64,000 nt of DNA. It comes from Odontocerum albicorne. Its lineage: Eukaryota > Arthropoda > Insecta > Trichoptera > Odontoceridae. A program made the position numbers and the translations under genes. The stretch is taken from contig OX463864.1 of NCBI GenBank assembly GCA_949825065.1, positions 11,211,787 to 11,275,786 of the forward strand, written 5' to 3'. Under the pieces are notes generated by a model. The model did no database searches. It was not told the DNA's origin and was given only the letters and a program-made list of their open reading frames with translations. Positions 9,260 through 20,804 of this stretch are shown one piece after another (position 1 is the stretch's first letter; each line of letters opens with the position of its first letter).

Positions 9260-10740
9260 GTATCTTATAACAATATTTAAAAAATGTATAAATAAAGAGT
9301 GTTTCATTCAATACAAAAAACAAATATTCTTAAAATTAAAAACAACCAATTTAAAGCAATTATTGTACATTTAAACCAAATAAAAAGATACAATAAAACA
9401 ATTCTAATAACACACGAGTATGCAAGTATAAAAGTTTAAAATCTTTTGAAAAATATAACAATATACACAGTTATTAATACGTCTCAAGACGGAGAGACCG
9501 CACCGCACCACATCGAGCGTAACTCTTGACATACGAACAAAAATAAAAATACAGTTGCATACAAACTAAATTATAATTTACCTATTATGTAAAACAAAAA
9601 GGAAGAACTTATTCATAGTTTATAGTAATGCAATGAAAATCATCGGATCTATTGGGGACAAACACTTAGAGATATAGTACGATTCTCTCATATCTAAGAA
9701 ATATATAAAGTGGAAGATATTGTGAGATAAGGTAGGACGTGAAAAGATATGTTCCCTACGTGGTGATACATGATATATCCACTAACAGGTGTCCCTAAGG
9801 AAGACCTTCTAAAAAACAAAAGGAAAGCTAGGAATCAAATCTTAAACGATGCAGTTCTGATGGTTACAGACTACAGGTATAACTTAAAAGAAAGAAGAAA
9901 CGGAAGTGGTTTGATCTTAGAGAAATTATTAAACCTCAATAGTCCCTGACGTTTTGCATCACAGAAAACAACTGTCTTTCTACAAGGATATCACAAATAT
10001 GAAAAGACAGCTGGGTGACAATAAAGTTTCAGGAAGTCACAGGGAGGCAACAAATATTATGAACAAATAAAGTGTTATTTGAGTGTCTATTTTTTTAGAG
10101 AAAATCGACGAATATATTATATGACTGCAAGAAAAGAGAACACTTATGACTAATGCCTTTAAGCCGTGACACTTTCTTACTTAAATTTGTATTTTTGACA
10201 GCTTTTTATTTTATTAGTTGATTTTATAAAAATGGAATTTTTAATTTAAAAGTCGGCATCGGCTGTGGATCAAATTTTATTTTATTTACATAATACAATG
10301 CACGGTCTTTTATCGAGCATTTAAAAAGGTTACAAGAATATACTGAACTATGAATTTTGAGTGCGCGTGTATTTAAATACAACTTGTCACAAAAAATATA
10401 AACATTTACATGAATCATATACAAAAAAAAAAGCACCACACGTAACTAACAAAATGAAGACAGGTCAACGCTCAGGTAATCAAAGGCTCTAATATACTAT
10501 ATAAATATTAGCACTTCCTTCACAAAAATATATAGATTATTTGAAAACTTGTATGCGATTTTTGGATCGTGTCTAGCAGCTATTATTGTTCTCTATACGT
10601 TTTATATTTGTTATCTGTCTTTTCTACACGTTGTATACTTGTATATTTGTCAACTAACATATCTACGAGTATTTCTAAAAAAACAACTAGAAAACAAAAA
10701 TTTGCCTGACAATATATATATTTTTTTTAATAAATTGATA
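9260..10740. other. Long A+T-rich stretch, no gene seen
   Basis: Nothing recognised with confidence. 9600-10060 has the look of decayed coding sequence (less biased composition, purine-rich) but no motif could be read. Short frames at 10224-10439 and 10549-10860 have no family signature. Confidence 0.4.
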
Positions 10741-10744
10741 ATTT

Positions 10745-10860
10745 ATACAGCACCGTTGAGAGAGCAAACTCGCCTCAAGGGCGTTCTAACTCAGGATTCG
10801 AACCCACTAATTAACTTTGATACGACGTCCCAAAAAGAATTGTCTTTAGGTGTTTCCTAA
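10745..10860 (-). repeat. SINE-3 fragment (tRNA-like B-box)
   Basis: acagcaccgttgagagagcaaact...gggcgttctaactcaggattcgaaccc. In sense, gggttcgaatcctgagttag is a good B-box. Pieces recur at 32825, 44565, 48625 and 62390. Confidence 0.6.
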
Positions 10861-10864
10861 AGCT

Positions 10865-11435
10865 CATATCTTTGACACTAGAAGACAGATAATTTCACAC
10901 CACAGGACCAGCAACGGCAAAAGCTCTATCAGAACACCCCACCCTATTGGATTGATTTGGAACAACCAATTTATTAAATGAAAAAAAAATCTATCTCCAA
11001 ATTCTACTTCTCTCCTAAAGAACACCCATCAGATGCAGATGTGAAAGGTATAATGGAGATATCCCATTAAGGAACTTGAATACAAAGACGCAAAGTTTGA
11101 AAGCAATCTGTTCGCAACACTTAAGCCAGTGTAGACTTTTTAAAAGCAGACTAAACAGCCTAGCAGCTAAATTAAAAACAAACTGGAGTCTAGAAATTAG
11201 TGAATCATTCAAACCAGAAAAAAAAATTGTAATAATCCAGATGCGATAAAACAAATGAATTAATTGAGTTTTTATTTCTCTTGATGCAAGACGTTTTATT
11301 TGTAATATTCTTAAATATGCTTTCAATGCGCCAATGAAGGAGAAAGCCTAACTTTAGTTGGTAACGGGTTTCAGAGTTTACATTATTACCTAACAGTAAA
11401 TGATATCGTAGAAAATTAATTAAGCTTTTGAGCAA
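10865..11435 (-). pseudogene. CR1-like LINE reverse transcriptase C-terminus
   Basis: Minus strand: near 11435 HLDYYNFFFWFE (LDYCN motif), then SLISRLQFVFNLAARLFS, SLHWLKCCEQIAFKLCVFVF, KFLNGISPLYLSHL, and about 10985 KLVVPNQSNRVGCSDRAFAV followed by AGPVV-stop-NYL. The order LQ..N.A.R, LHWLK..ERI.FK.., YKFLNG.APPYLSDL and DRAFAVAGPxLWNxLP is typical of CR1/L2-type LINEs. The W before N is now a stop and frames shift at about 11015 and 11205. Confidence 0.8.
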
Positions 11436-11439
11436 TATT

Positions 11440-12130
11440 TACTTTAGTGCTTCGTAAGATAGGATATTAAGGGATGGCGAGACACTTAAGGAAACTGTAA
11501 TATATAAAAAGGACAACGATTATTATTTTTATATGTTTTTAAATCATTCGTATGGCCTTTTAACTTATCAAAATTAATGATGCCTTAATCCCAACGAACA
11601 AACAAATGTCTAGAGTAATAAAAAAAAACAACCCTTTCAAAGTTTTCAGCAAAATTCTCACAAAGCCTCGGGTTGTCTGAAAATTTCTGTGCTGAACCAA
11701 GCGTTTAAATCACTTTAAGGCTGTATCATCTTCTAGTTTAAGTCCTTATTATAGCATTGTAATTTTTCGTTACCTTTAGACTGGAAAATATTTTTTAATA
11801 ATACATAACATATTTTGGATGCCTTTATCTGCCAACACATAAAAAATAAAAATATTACGATATTAATCTAGTATAATAATACACAAAGTTTTTTTTTAAT
11901 TATTTCTATGTTGATATTTAGTGGCAATAAATTAAAAATTAAATTAAATGACACCAATATTCTTTGAAAGTTAGTTATCAAATTATTGAAGAGGCACTAA
12001 AAAGGTTTAAATAAAGTTTTTGATCCTCAACTGTTTCTTAGAACCTTAGGTTTTAATAAAACCATTAATATCTAGTTCCGATAACACAATTTTAATAAAA
12101 ATTATTCTTCATAAAAGAGCAATAATATGT
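11440..12130. other. A+T-rich stretch, no gene seen
   Basis: No recognised element. Several poly-A and poly-T runs. Confidence 0.45.
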
Positions 12131-12134
12131 TTGG

Positions 12135-12390
12135 AAAAATAATGAGTAATATGTTACACAAAAACTGCGCTATATCAAATGTAGCAAAAATAATGAGTAA
12201 TATGTTACACAAAAACTGCGCTATATCAAATGTAGCAAAAATAATGAGTAATATGTTACACAAAAACTGCGCTATATCAAATGTAGCAAAAATAATGAGT
12301 AATATGTTACACAAAAACTGAGCTATATCAAATGTAGCAAAAATAATGAATAATATGTTACACAAAAACTGAGCTATATCAAATGTAGCT
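12135..12390. repeat. Tandem repeat, 51-bp unit, 5 copies
   Basis: The unit aaaaataatgagtaatatgt / tacacaaaaactgcgctata / tcaaatgtagc repeats almost without change; the last two copies have ctgagc for ctgcgc. A unit of 17 codons gives open frames on both strands, which are artefacts. Confidence 0.95.
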
Positions 12391-12414
12391 AAAATGACAT
12401 ATTAGTTTATTGGT

Positions 12415-12815
12415 GCCCGTGTTAACGTGTGGAAATTAGCAGAAGAAAGAAAAATGATAAACTTTGCAGAAGAAAGAAAAATGATAAATAAATTATGTGG
12501 AAATTGGCGTACTAAGGAGAAATTGTGGAATATCAATGTATGAAAGAAGGCCGTGTAAAGACATCAAGAATAAATGTATATATAAAATAGATGTTTTAAG
12601 TAAAATGAAGAAAAAAGTATTAAAATTGCTTGGACATTAGGAGATAATTAATGTGGAAGGAAGTGCAAGGTGTGCGTGGAAGAGGTAAACCTAATAGAAG
12701 ACGTATGAATATGGAGAAAGCAAATGTTATTGTGTGCTAGGATAGAAAATAATGGCGATCATTCCTCTCTGTCCCACAAGGAATAGGGCGTGCTGATATG
12801 GGTGCATGTAATTAG
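12415..12815 (+). pseudogene. RTE-A C-terminal fragment
   Basis: tggtgcccgtgttaa (VPVL) leads to gcgtactaaggagaaattgt, tcaatgtatgaaagaagg, gatgttttaagtaaaatgaagaa, gtgcgtggaagaggtaaacctaat (VRGRGKPN), and the family end ctctctgtcccacaaggaatagg. A copy of nearly the whole C-terminal region, broken by stops. Confidence 0.75.
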
Positions 12816-13270
12816 TTTGACAAATGAGGTGTACAATTCAAGTTTTGTGACTTAGATGGTGTAAATTTTCAGTGGATCACTCACAATTATTTATTTATGT
12901 TACAGTGAATCAATAATTTATTAAAAATAAACAATTAACATATAAAAAAATTTTGTTTACTAATAACACATCAAAAAGTTTAAAGAGAGACTCTTTTTCC
13001 TTTTGCTTTTTTCCTACGATCAAAATTTTATTCAAGTTAAAAAATCAAATTGACAACCTTTGTGGTATATTTGACTATTTTCCATCCCTGGGTGTGGGTT
13101 TGATTTCCGTTGATACCCAGAATTTTAAAAAAAGGGTTCCAATCTAATTTTAACTTAAGGCTTTTTTTCCACATTTGTGGTAGGTGAGATGGGATTATCA
13201 CATTGGATAATTGAATATGTCGCTTAGATTCCAAGAAGTGCTGACACATTATTTCCTTGTTGGGATAGGT
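12816..13270. other. No gene seen
   Basis: Contains a decayed tRNA-head-like piece near 13080-13140 (gggtttgatttccgttgataccc) possibly from SINE-1; otherwise unassigned. Confidence 0.4.
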
Positions 13271-13274
13271 GTCA

Positions 13275-13570
13275 TTGCCATTTGTCATTGCAAGGCCTCG
13301 TAATCGAGGATCCCTCGCCATTCCGACGTCAATTCAATTGGAAAACGAAGCTTTGCCGATGGGCTTTTTTCCGTAAAGTGAGTAAGCCGCTGCAAACCAG
13401 CAAACCATCACTCCGAAGTAAGACGATTGTAGAACACCGACGTGTTTTCTATTTTTTATTTTTTTTAAATAATATATATGACGGAAGTCAGAGGTATCCT
13501 TATACCCTCAAATACTAGACGGAAAAAATGCCTGTGCCATTCGAGGAGAATAACATAACGTGGGTTTCGA
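13275..13570 (-). repeat. SINE-2, minus strand, 5' end damaged
   Basis: ttgcaaggcctcgtaatcga, ggatccctcgccattccgac, gtcaattcaattggaaaacg, then the gagtaagccgctgcaaacca block, poly-T, atatatatgacggaagtcag and ccattcgaggagaataacataacgtggg. The order matches SINE-2 copies at 4436 and 47640. The tRNA-like head has been lost or replaced. Confidence 0.8.
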
Positions 13571-13574
13571 AGAT

Positions 13575-14000
13575 GGAGCGTCCCACTTTACTATTACTTC
13601 ATACTTTTTTCACCTCCTCCCCATCCGCACATCTTCTCACAGAGCTTCTTTTTTATCTTTCTCCTTACCGTTTCCTCTTTCAAAATTTTATTCACTTGGT
13701 ACGACCATACCTTTCTCGGTCATCTTCAACCACAACCACAATCTTTCGTCACTAATCCATTTAACATGTGCAAATCACCTTATTATGGTATATTTCATCC
13801 TACTTCAGATTTTAGCTCACATTTACCCTTAAGGGTATGTAAATGTAAATATTAATATTTACATTTCTTATTTTGTAGTACATCAACACACCACGTATTT
13901 CTCTCAGTGCACGCATTTCTACTATAGTATCCTTTCATTAATTTATTACGTCTACGTTTCACTCCCATACACCTGTGTTAGTACGATGTTTTAAACTTTT
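13575..14000 (-). pseudogene. RTE-A fragment, minus strand
   Basis: Minus strand: tgtatgggagtgaaacgtag (YGSET) at 13955-13975, then the usual decayed helix region, and gtacgaccataccttt on the plus strand corresponding to the GRPRKVW.DQ-type block. Many stops. Confidence 0.6.
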
Positions 14001-14375
14001 TTATAGTTAATTTCTTTAACAAAAATAATGCAGGAATACGTTTGCAATGAAAACTTCTGCACACATAAATAAATGTCCAGCTCAAAAAAAAATACGAGGG
14101 GTAAAACATGTTACAAAGCGATAGTACAAATAACGAGCCTATTGGTCCAACAAAACTTCAGAACAACTCAGACGAGTACAAGATGAACTGGTTTATACAA
14201 GGGATGGGGATGATTTTTATTTTTTTTGCATGTTTTTTGTTCAACTGTTAAACTTTAACGTTACTTATAAGGGATGTACACATATGTAGAATCAAATTTT
14301 TAAAAAAAGTGTTGTTTTTTTAGTTATATTTTGTAACTAACTCTCCCCATAATATTATATAAACGAACGCCAAAA

Positions 14376-14620
14376 ATGTGGTCAATAATCGATGATCATC
14401 ATAAACCGTCGTTGACCGTCATCAATCGTCGTTGATAGTCATTAATCGTTTTTAATTGTTGTCAATCGTCTTTGATCGTCATAAATTGTATTTGATCATT
14501 AATTGTCTTTGATAATCAATTGTCTTTGATCGTCATTGATCGTCATCAATCATTATGAACCGTCGTTAATCGTTGTCAATTGTCGTTGACCTTCATCAAT
14601 CGGCTGTAGCTTTGACTTGC
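14376..14620. repeat. Degenerate short repeat of TCATCAATCGTCGTTGATCG type
   Basis: Some 20 variations on atcgtcatcaatcgtcgttgatcgtc in a row, period near 12 or multiples of it. Because the unit has partial dyad symmetry (cgttgat / atcaacg) the array can fold on itself. Resumes at 15222-15335 beyond a PLE insertion. Confidence 0.85.
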
Positions 14621-14637
14621 TAGATTGATATGTAAAT

Positions 14638-15012
14638 ATGTTGTTTATAGTTAAGGCATTAACGTTGTGGAGGTTTAAAGAAATTGTTATGTATTTTTAT
14701 CAAACCACTGTTTATTCCACTTTTTTTTGTGACGGTATAACCCTACCGGTTTCAAGGCTTTACTCAAGGCTTTACACCGATCCGAATATCTGTTGAACAG
14801 TTATTTCCCAAAAACCTCTCCGCTCTTGGCCGAAATTGTCCCATGCCTCCCTCACCCCTCAGTCCCTAACCGTTGAAGCGTGTATATAGGTACCAGTTCG
14901 AACAGCATTAAGTCTTGTTTGCGCTCCCCTGAAGATGAGGTGGAACCGGTAGGGTTATACCGTCACAAAAAAAAAACTTGATTAAACAGTGTTTGATAAA
15001 AATAAATTACAA
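14638..15012 (+). mobile_element. Penelope-like element, 5'-truncated, with inverted terminal repeat upstream
   Basis: Flanked by the 12-bp duplication tgatatgtaaat (14626-14637, 15013-15024). From the left: a terminal repeat in minus orientation, then the element's C-terminal codons (HRSEYLLNSYFP, PLLAEIVPCLPHPS, stop at about 14874), then a plus-orientation terminal repeat with ctgaagatgaggtg, aaccggtagggttataccgt, a gtggaataaacag-like block and aaataaattacaa. Truncation with an inverted terminal repeat in front is a known habit of Penelope-like elements. No RT or complete GIY-YIG domain remains. Confidence 0.85.
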
Positions 15013-15221
15013 TGATATGTAAATTTTACAGATGTATTGAATTATCTCATAACAGTCAATGAACGAAGTGAGAAATTTAGTATTATAGCCCATTTGTCTT
15101 CGTATTGTCGATAATTGTTTTTATTCAACATGTTTTGACTATAAGTCATTACCTAGAGATCCTCTGCCGCACCTCCTCAGTTTAAAATGCATCAGTCCTC
15201 CATTAGAATACACCAAATTTG

Positions 15222-15335
15222 TGGTTGATAATCAACAATCGTTATCAATTAACTTTGATCGTCATCAATCGTCGTTGATAATCATCAATCGTTGTTTATC
15301 GTCTTCAATCGTTTTTGATCATCTTCAACCACTAA
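15222..15335. repeat. Degenerate TCAATCGTCGTTGATCG-type repeat, second block
   Basis: Same sequence style as 14376-14620, separated from it by the PLE and about 200 bp of other sequence. Confidence 0.75.
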
Positions 15336-15372
15336 GTCAGTTCTGCACTACGTTTTTTGGGGGCACGTCATA

Positions 15373-15616
15373 AAGTATACGGTACAAAAGATCAAAACAA
15401 GTCTATCTAATGACATAAAAATATATCCTTTGGTTTTACGGTACAAAAGATCAAAACAAGTCTATCTAATGACATAAAAATATATCCTTTGGTTTTACGG
15501 TACAAAAGAACAAAACAAGTCTATCTAATGACATAAAAATATATATTTGGGTTTACGGTACAAAAGATCAAAACAAGTCTATCTAATGACATAAAAATAT
15601 ATCCTTTGGTTTTACT
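15373..15616. repeat. Tandem repeat, 59-bp unit, 4 copies
   Basis: The unit ttttacggtacaaaagatca / aaacaagtctatctaatgac / ataaaaatatatcctttgg is nearly identical in all copies (third copy slightly shorter). Low divergence suggests recent expansion. Confidence 0.95.
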
Positions 15617-15699
15617 CATAATCTAAGATTTTACGGTGTGTCTTTAGCCACGATTATTTTTAATACAGATGTGGCAATATGGAATATTAATACCATTTG

Positions 15700-15845
15700 T
15701 CATAAGTATATTTGCCCCCTCAAGTTCTTGGTGGAAAAAATACTGTGTTATTCGAAGAAGGAGCACAGTGCAGGGCTCAAATAGTTATCCTTGAACACGG
15801 AAATCCATTGTGTTATCCCGTGGTCTTGTACCTTGAACCTGTCTA
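15700..15845 (-). repeat. SINE-2 5' half, minus strand
   Basis: ccccctcaagttcttggtgg aaaaaatactgtgttattcg, then cacggaaatccattgtgtta and tcccgtggtcttgtacc match the complement of the SINE-2 head and the cattttttccgt segment. B-box decayed. Confidence 0.65.
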
Positions 15846-16033
15846 CCATATTATTATTCAAAATGTCGTTACACCTTATTCTTAGAATCCTCAGATATAT
15901 TCTAAACACTTGTAGTTTTTTGAAGATCTGTTTGAATCAGCTGTGGTCATTGTTTACAATAATTGAAACTTTTTACACACTTTAAAATTAAAGGAGTTTT
16001 AGAAATGAGTACAATGAGAATTTGCGTTGTATA

Positions 16034-16350
16034 GCCGCATGGTAACGTAGTGGACTTCGGTGCGGAAAGTCGTTGGTTCTAGCCCCGTGCTGCACTACTC
16101 CCCTCGAATGACACAGGCATTTTCCTCCTAGTATTTGGGAGTATAAGGATACATATGATTTCGGTCGTATCTATTATTTAAAAAAACATGCAGGTGTACT
16201 TCGATCGTCTCACTTCGGTATGATATTAGGTCCAACACTACGGTGTGGCCGGTGGGCTTGCTGTTATGCAACGCCCAAGAACAAACCCCACGGCACAGCT
16301 TCGCTTTCCAACTGAATCGATGTAGGAATGACAAGGATATCCTCCACTTT
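16034..16350 (+). repeat. SINE-2, near full length
   Basis: Head gccgcatggtaacgtagtgg with B-box ggttctagccc (16074-16084), then ctcccctcgaatgacacagg, cctagtatttgggagtataa, atgatttcggtcgtatctat, a short poly-A, ttcgatcgtctcacttcggt, tggccggtgggcttgctgtt, and gcttcgctttccaactgaat. Best sense-strand reference copy of the family in this window. Confidence 0.85.
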
Positions 16351-16454
16351 GAGACCAGCAACAATGACAACGAGCAAATAAAACAACAACCTTATGCGAA
16401 GAAGCTTATAAAGAAAGTAAATACTAAACCCAGCATATGTTTTGACAAAATTAA

Positions 16455-16800
16455 ACATACCATCACGCCATCTCCATGTTGAAGCAGACGGAGAAGAAAG
16501 AACACCAGAGTCCCCTATCTCGACAAACATATTTGACTGTTCCACATTCATACACCCTCTCACATAACTCTTACGATTCATCTGACTTTCTACGTTTCCT
16601 TTTTTTAAAATATCATTCTTGCATCTTCACTTTTGAATAATATATTTATTTTGTAAGTGTTTCTTGACATATTCGTTCCACATACCCAAACCACCTCGAG
16701 GTGACCTTTTTCATATTGTTCAATGATCAGTTTTAAGTTCACATTCATCCCTTATCGCGTTGGCACCATAATACTTTTGTGAACTACCATCTTAGGACAA
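16455..16800 (-). pseudogene. RTE-A C-terminal fragment
   Basis: Plus-strand catcacgccatctccatgtt, ctatctcgacaaacatattt, ttcatacaccctctcacata and ccaaaccacctcgaggtgac are the complements of the family end, the DVEE.K.VCRD block, the CMR block and WFGHVERM. A deletion removes part of the GRGRPRRTW block. Confidence 0.75.
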
Positions 16801-16829
16801 GGTTTACAAAATGGTTCAAAGGCAAAAAA

Positions 16830-18761
16830 AAAAGAAAAAAATGTTGACGAGTTTTCAATAATCAGTAGGAAAATGGGAGTCATGATGATCATCAAGCCTC
16901 TATATGCATGTGCATATATGTGACTAGAGGGTAGTTTGGGTAGGGTGGTTAAATCTACGCTGAAACTGTTGGGGTGAAAAGCGTTCAGTGTGCAGAGCGG
17001 AGCCCGTTAATGCGGCGCGTCATCATACAATCCTTCCACGCTTGCAAAAAAATTCAAATATTAAAAAAAATAATACCATTTAATAATATATAAATTAATA
17101 AAAAAAATATGGTGAAAATGATCGACACTATCAATTATTTTGAACTTTGGACATGGATAAAGATTTTCGCGGAATTTTAAATTTCTGAATACAACGCTTC
17201 GCGCCGCAAAGCTGCGAAAACGCGTATTGACAAAGTTTTTTTACCAAAAAAAAAAACTTCTTAACGCCGTTTTCTGTCGCGTGTGATAAAAGACATTCAC
17301 TTCAAATAGTTTTTTTTTTTTCTTTTATACGCATGACGTGGAAGAGGTTTTTTTTATTAACGGGCTGACCGCAAGGAAGAGTTATTTTTGAAGAGTTTGT
17401 AACCATCAGGCACGAGACAATTAAAAATCAGCATAACATCACTGAAAAATAAGCACACCATTTTAAATCAATTGGCTCAACTAATCCCCCATTTTTATAA
17501 TTTTCTACTCCCAAATAAAAATTGTTATAAACGTATTTATTTTAAAAGAAAAATAATCGTCGGTGATTTTAAACATAAGTTTGTCTTTTCTGTGACATAA
17601 TTAACAACAACAAGGGCTATAAATAACATCGAAATAATAAATTTAAAAAAAAAACAGAAAAAACAAGACTTGTAAATAAAAAATCAATTGACAATCCGAT
17701 AACATCAAGAATTGAAACAACTAAGAAAAATATATAATTAATATAAATAAAAAAAGAACAAGTGTATATAAATAATATTGAAACAAAATCTGGGTTATTG
17801 ACAATTTAAATGATATCAACAAACATCATTTATTATTATTATAAATCAATCAATCAATGTATATAAAAAAAACAAAACTGGATTAATTTAAAACAATGAA
17901 CATTTATTTTCTACAAACCACAACAATTTAACACAAATTTAATTTAAACAGATAAAAAATTTAATCTTCCACCATTTGACCATAAAGATTTAAGTTTTTT
18001 CGCAATAGAAAACTGGTTTTACTTTTATATCGATTGTTATAAAGTTACAATAGAATTGATCATTTAAAATTTTTATTTAAAATAAAACTGAACGACCATA
18101 ATTGATTTTATTTCGGAAAAAATATAATTTTTATCAAAAAGGAAAACAATAATAAATTCGTAATATATAAAAAGAAATATAAACATCAAAAACAAAAACG
18201 ACCATCAAATAGTTTTATAAGAAGAGAGTTTGGCAAGACTTTTTGGGAACACTTTGTGATATATATAAAAAAAAACTTTATTCGTTGTTTTTGAAAAAAA
18301 AAAAAAACACGTTGTTATAAGAAAAAAAACGAATTTGGAAAAAGGAAAGAAAAATCGCGTGCCTTAAATTGGCCTTAAAATTTATATTTAAAGTATTTAA
18401 AAAAAATATACCCTTTTTGGTTCTTCTAAATTTATATAAAAAAAAAAGAAAAAAATATTTAGTACTATTCGTGATTCTTAATAATCGATAGAGTACAAAA
18501 TTAAAAAAAAAATGAAACAAATTATTTTAAGTTGATTTAAAGATAAAACATTTTTAATTAATACATATTATAAAAATTATATTTAATATAAAAAATAATA
18601 AACGGGCAAAATAACATCAACGCATACAGACAATAACGGTTAAAATATTTAAACTTGTGTAAATAAAATAAATAATACCTATATTTAAACCAATTTTTAA
18701 GCAGAAAACCAATCATCAACAAACATCAAAGAAGAAAAGTTGCAGACCACGCATTGAAAAG
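16830..18761 (+). other. Repeat-poor A-rich stretch ending at a donor-like site; possible untranslated first exon
   Basis: Unlike its surroundings, about 1.7 kb (17040-18761) holds no recognisable transposon fragment. The plus strand is markedly A-rich with scattered aacatca motifs, a composition often seen in insect 5' untranslated sequence. It ends gcattgaaaag|gtaggaatt, a good splice donor at 18761/18762, followed by a T-rich run. A TCAGT initiator-like motif lies at 16985-16989 near a short G+C-rich patch. No coding exon follows within the window, so this is inference only. Confidence 0.25.
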
Positions 18762-18924
18762 GTAGGAATTAATTTACTTTTTTTTTTAATTTAAATATAC
18801 GGATCCGGCTTAAAAGGTTTTTGGTATCCTTCGTGAGTTGTAATTTTTAATCCAATGCAATCAATTTACAATTTAACTAACATTCAATAATAAATTTGAT
18901 TGTTTAGGTATTTACAAAACTCAA

Positions 18925-19408
18925 ATCAAAATCTACTTGTTACATGTATATTTGAGGTTATATCGAAATCTACTTGTTACATGTATATTTGAGGTTATAT
19001 CAAAAACTACTTGTTACATGTATATTTGAGGTTATATCAAAATCTACTTGTTACATGAATATTTGAGGTTATATCAAAATCTACTTGCTAAATGTATATT
19101 TGAGGTTATATCGAAATCTACTTGTTACATGTATATTTGAGGTTATATCAAAATCTACTTGCTACATGTATATTTGAGGTTATATCAAAATCTACTTGGT
19201 ACATGTGTATTTGAGGTTATATCAAAATCTACTTTCTACATGTATATTTGAGGCTATATCAAAATCTACTTGTTACATGTATATTTGAGGTTATATCAAA
19301 ATACTTGCTACATGTATATTTGAGGTTATATCAAAATCTACTTGCTACATGTGCATTTGAGGTTATATCAAAGTCTGCTTGCTACATGTATATTTGAGGT
19401 TATATGAA
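18925..19408. repeat. Tandem repeat, 37-bp unit, 13 copies
   Basis: The unit tatcaaaatctacttgttac / atgtatatttgaggtta repeats with single-base changes (ttgttac/ttgctac), suggesting two interleaved variants. Confidence 0.95.
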
Positions 19409-19439
19409 ATCAGCAAGGGCCGATTTATTTCTTCTTCCC

Positions 19440-19880
19440 TAAACTATATGACTTATATCCAGGACTTCATATTGCATGATTAAAACCGTTCACTTACCTG
19501 TTTGTCAAAGGCTTGAGAGTTGTCTGTCACAAGAAGGGAGTTAGCTGTATACAAACAACCAAACCTTGGTTGCACAAAAGAAACCTGTTAAAAAGACATT
19601 GTGTCTGTCATATGCAGGAGAAGAGTAGGCCACTGTCTGAAGTCACCTTTAAACAAACCATTTAAAAGAAAGTAGATGGATGAGGGAACCTTGAGTCATA
19701 TTTTCTATGAGTATCCTTTAAGCTCTGCACATAATCTTGACTCAATTATAAATTTCCCCCATTCGTTCAACATGTCCTACCTAGTCGAACTTATTATCCA
19801 TTAATTTATAGTCAAATGTCAAAATTTACTCCCCAAAACCTACAAAATATATATAACAACAGTAGTTTCTAGCATATTCT
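19440..19880 (+). pseudogene. Possible jockey-like LINE tail
   Basis: The plus-strand frame from about 19677 gives DEGTLSHIFYEYPLSS, like the EEGTLNHIFFECP motif after the RNase-H-like region of jockey/I-type LINEs. RRRVGHCL upstream resembles LRTGHC. Decayed and short, so the call is tentative. Confidence 0.4.
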
Positions 19881-19972
19881 TACACAGCCTCCTTCCTTTG
19901 AACTGTCATTGACACAAATCATCCTGTTTTTTTTAGGGTGGAAAGCCCTATTAAATATTGATATATTTTTTT

Positions 19973-20138
19973 AAATTGATACTAAGTATTAAGTGATTAT
20001 ATTTGTACATTTTTAATTGATACTTAGTATTATGTGATTGTATTTATACATTTTGAATTGATACTAAGTATTAAGTGATTATTTTTGTACATTTTTAATT
20101 GATTCAAGCATTAAGTGATTATATTTGTACGTTTTTAT
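19973..20138. repeat. Tandem repeat, about 41-bp unit, 4 copies
   Basis: Unit aattgatactaagtattaag / tgattatatttgtacatttt + t, starts at 19973, 20015, 20056 and 20097. The last copy lost a few bases. Confidence 0.9.
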
Positions 20139-20344
20139 AATTGTTAAAAAATATTTTAAAATATGAATATTTTTAGTAATAATGCGTCTAAACGAAAGGC
20201 TATTAATAAAACTCATATACACGCACTTGCGCTACACATGCTTTCAATAAAAAATCTTTATTAATGGAATGGAGGAAAAAAGAGATTTACTGAATGTTTT
20301 TAAGACGTGTTTCATTAGTGTCGAATACTTCGCATCTCATATAT

Positions 20345-20690
20345 TGCGAGACACGCTAATATATCTATCCTCCAGGATCTACACTTCTTCCACACTCCTT
20401 CATAAATTCTTCTTTCTTCTCGCCATCTCGCAGTTTCTCACATCTGATTCTCACAGCCACCACTTCTTTGCGTATACTCGATCTCTTCCTATGGATGATA
20501 TTTATTTTACTAACTATTATATAATGCTCTGAGCCGATATCTAGAGAAATATTCTTCATGCTCCATTTATTTCTTTATCCTATCACACATAACCTTTTTT
20601 AAGTCCAAGCTTTGCAGCGACACAAACACTTTTTGCTGTATCTACCAACATTATTTTCAATTCCATCGAGTGTTCTTCAATAAAAAATAT
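20345..20690 (-). pseudogene. RTE-A fragment from the endonuclease-RT linker
   Basis: The minus strand reads RKEVVAVRIRCEKLRDG then EKKEEFMKECG (about 20475-20390). This matches the VRVRCERLRDPEKKEEFVR-type linker between the endonuclease and reverse transcriptase of RTE-like elements. It is the only RTE-A piece here that is not from the C-terminus. Confidence 0.6.
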
Positions 20691-20804
20691 ATATATTTAA
20701 ATGGGATTGTTTATACATATATTGGATAACCTTAGACTTAGCTTGATAAGTTGATAAAAATCTTCAACGCAGCGGCACGTTACCAATTTTTTATTGAAAT
20801 GCGT

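Noticed and set aside
13800..13870. Regulatory palindrome (acatttacccttaagggtatgtaaatgt)
   Set aside because: Short A+T-rich inverted repeats of this kind are expected by chance here and it lies in decayed RTE-A sequence.
18925..19408. CRISPR array
   Set aside because: Units are contiguous without unique spacers. The same applies to the other tandem arrays.
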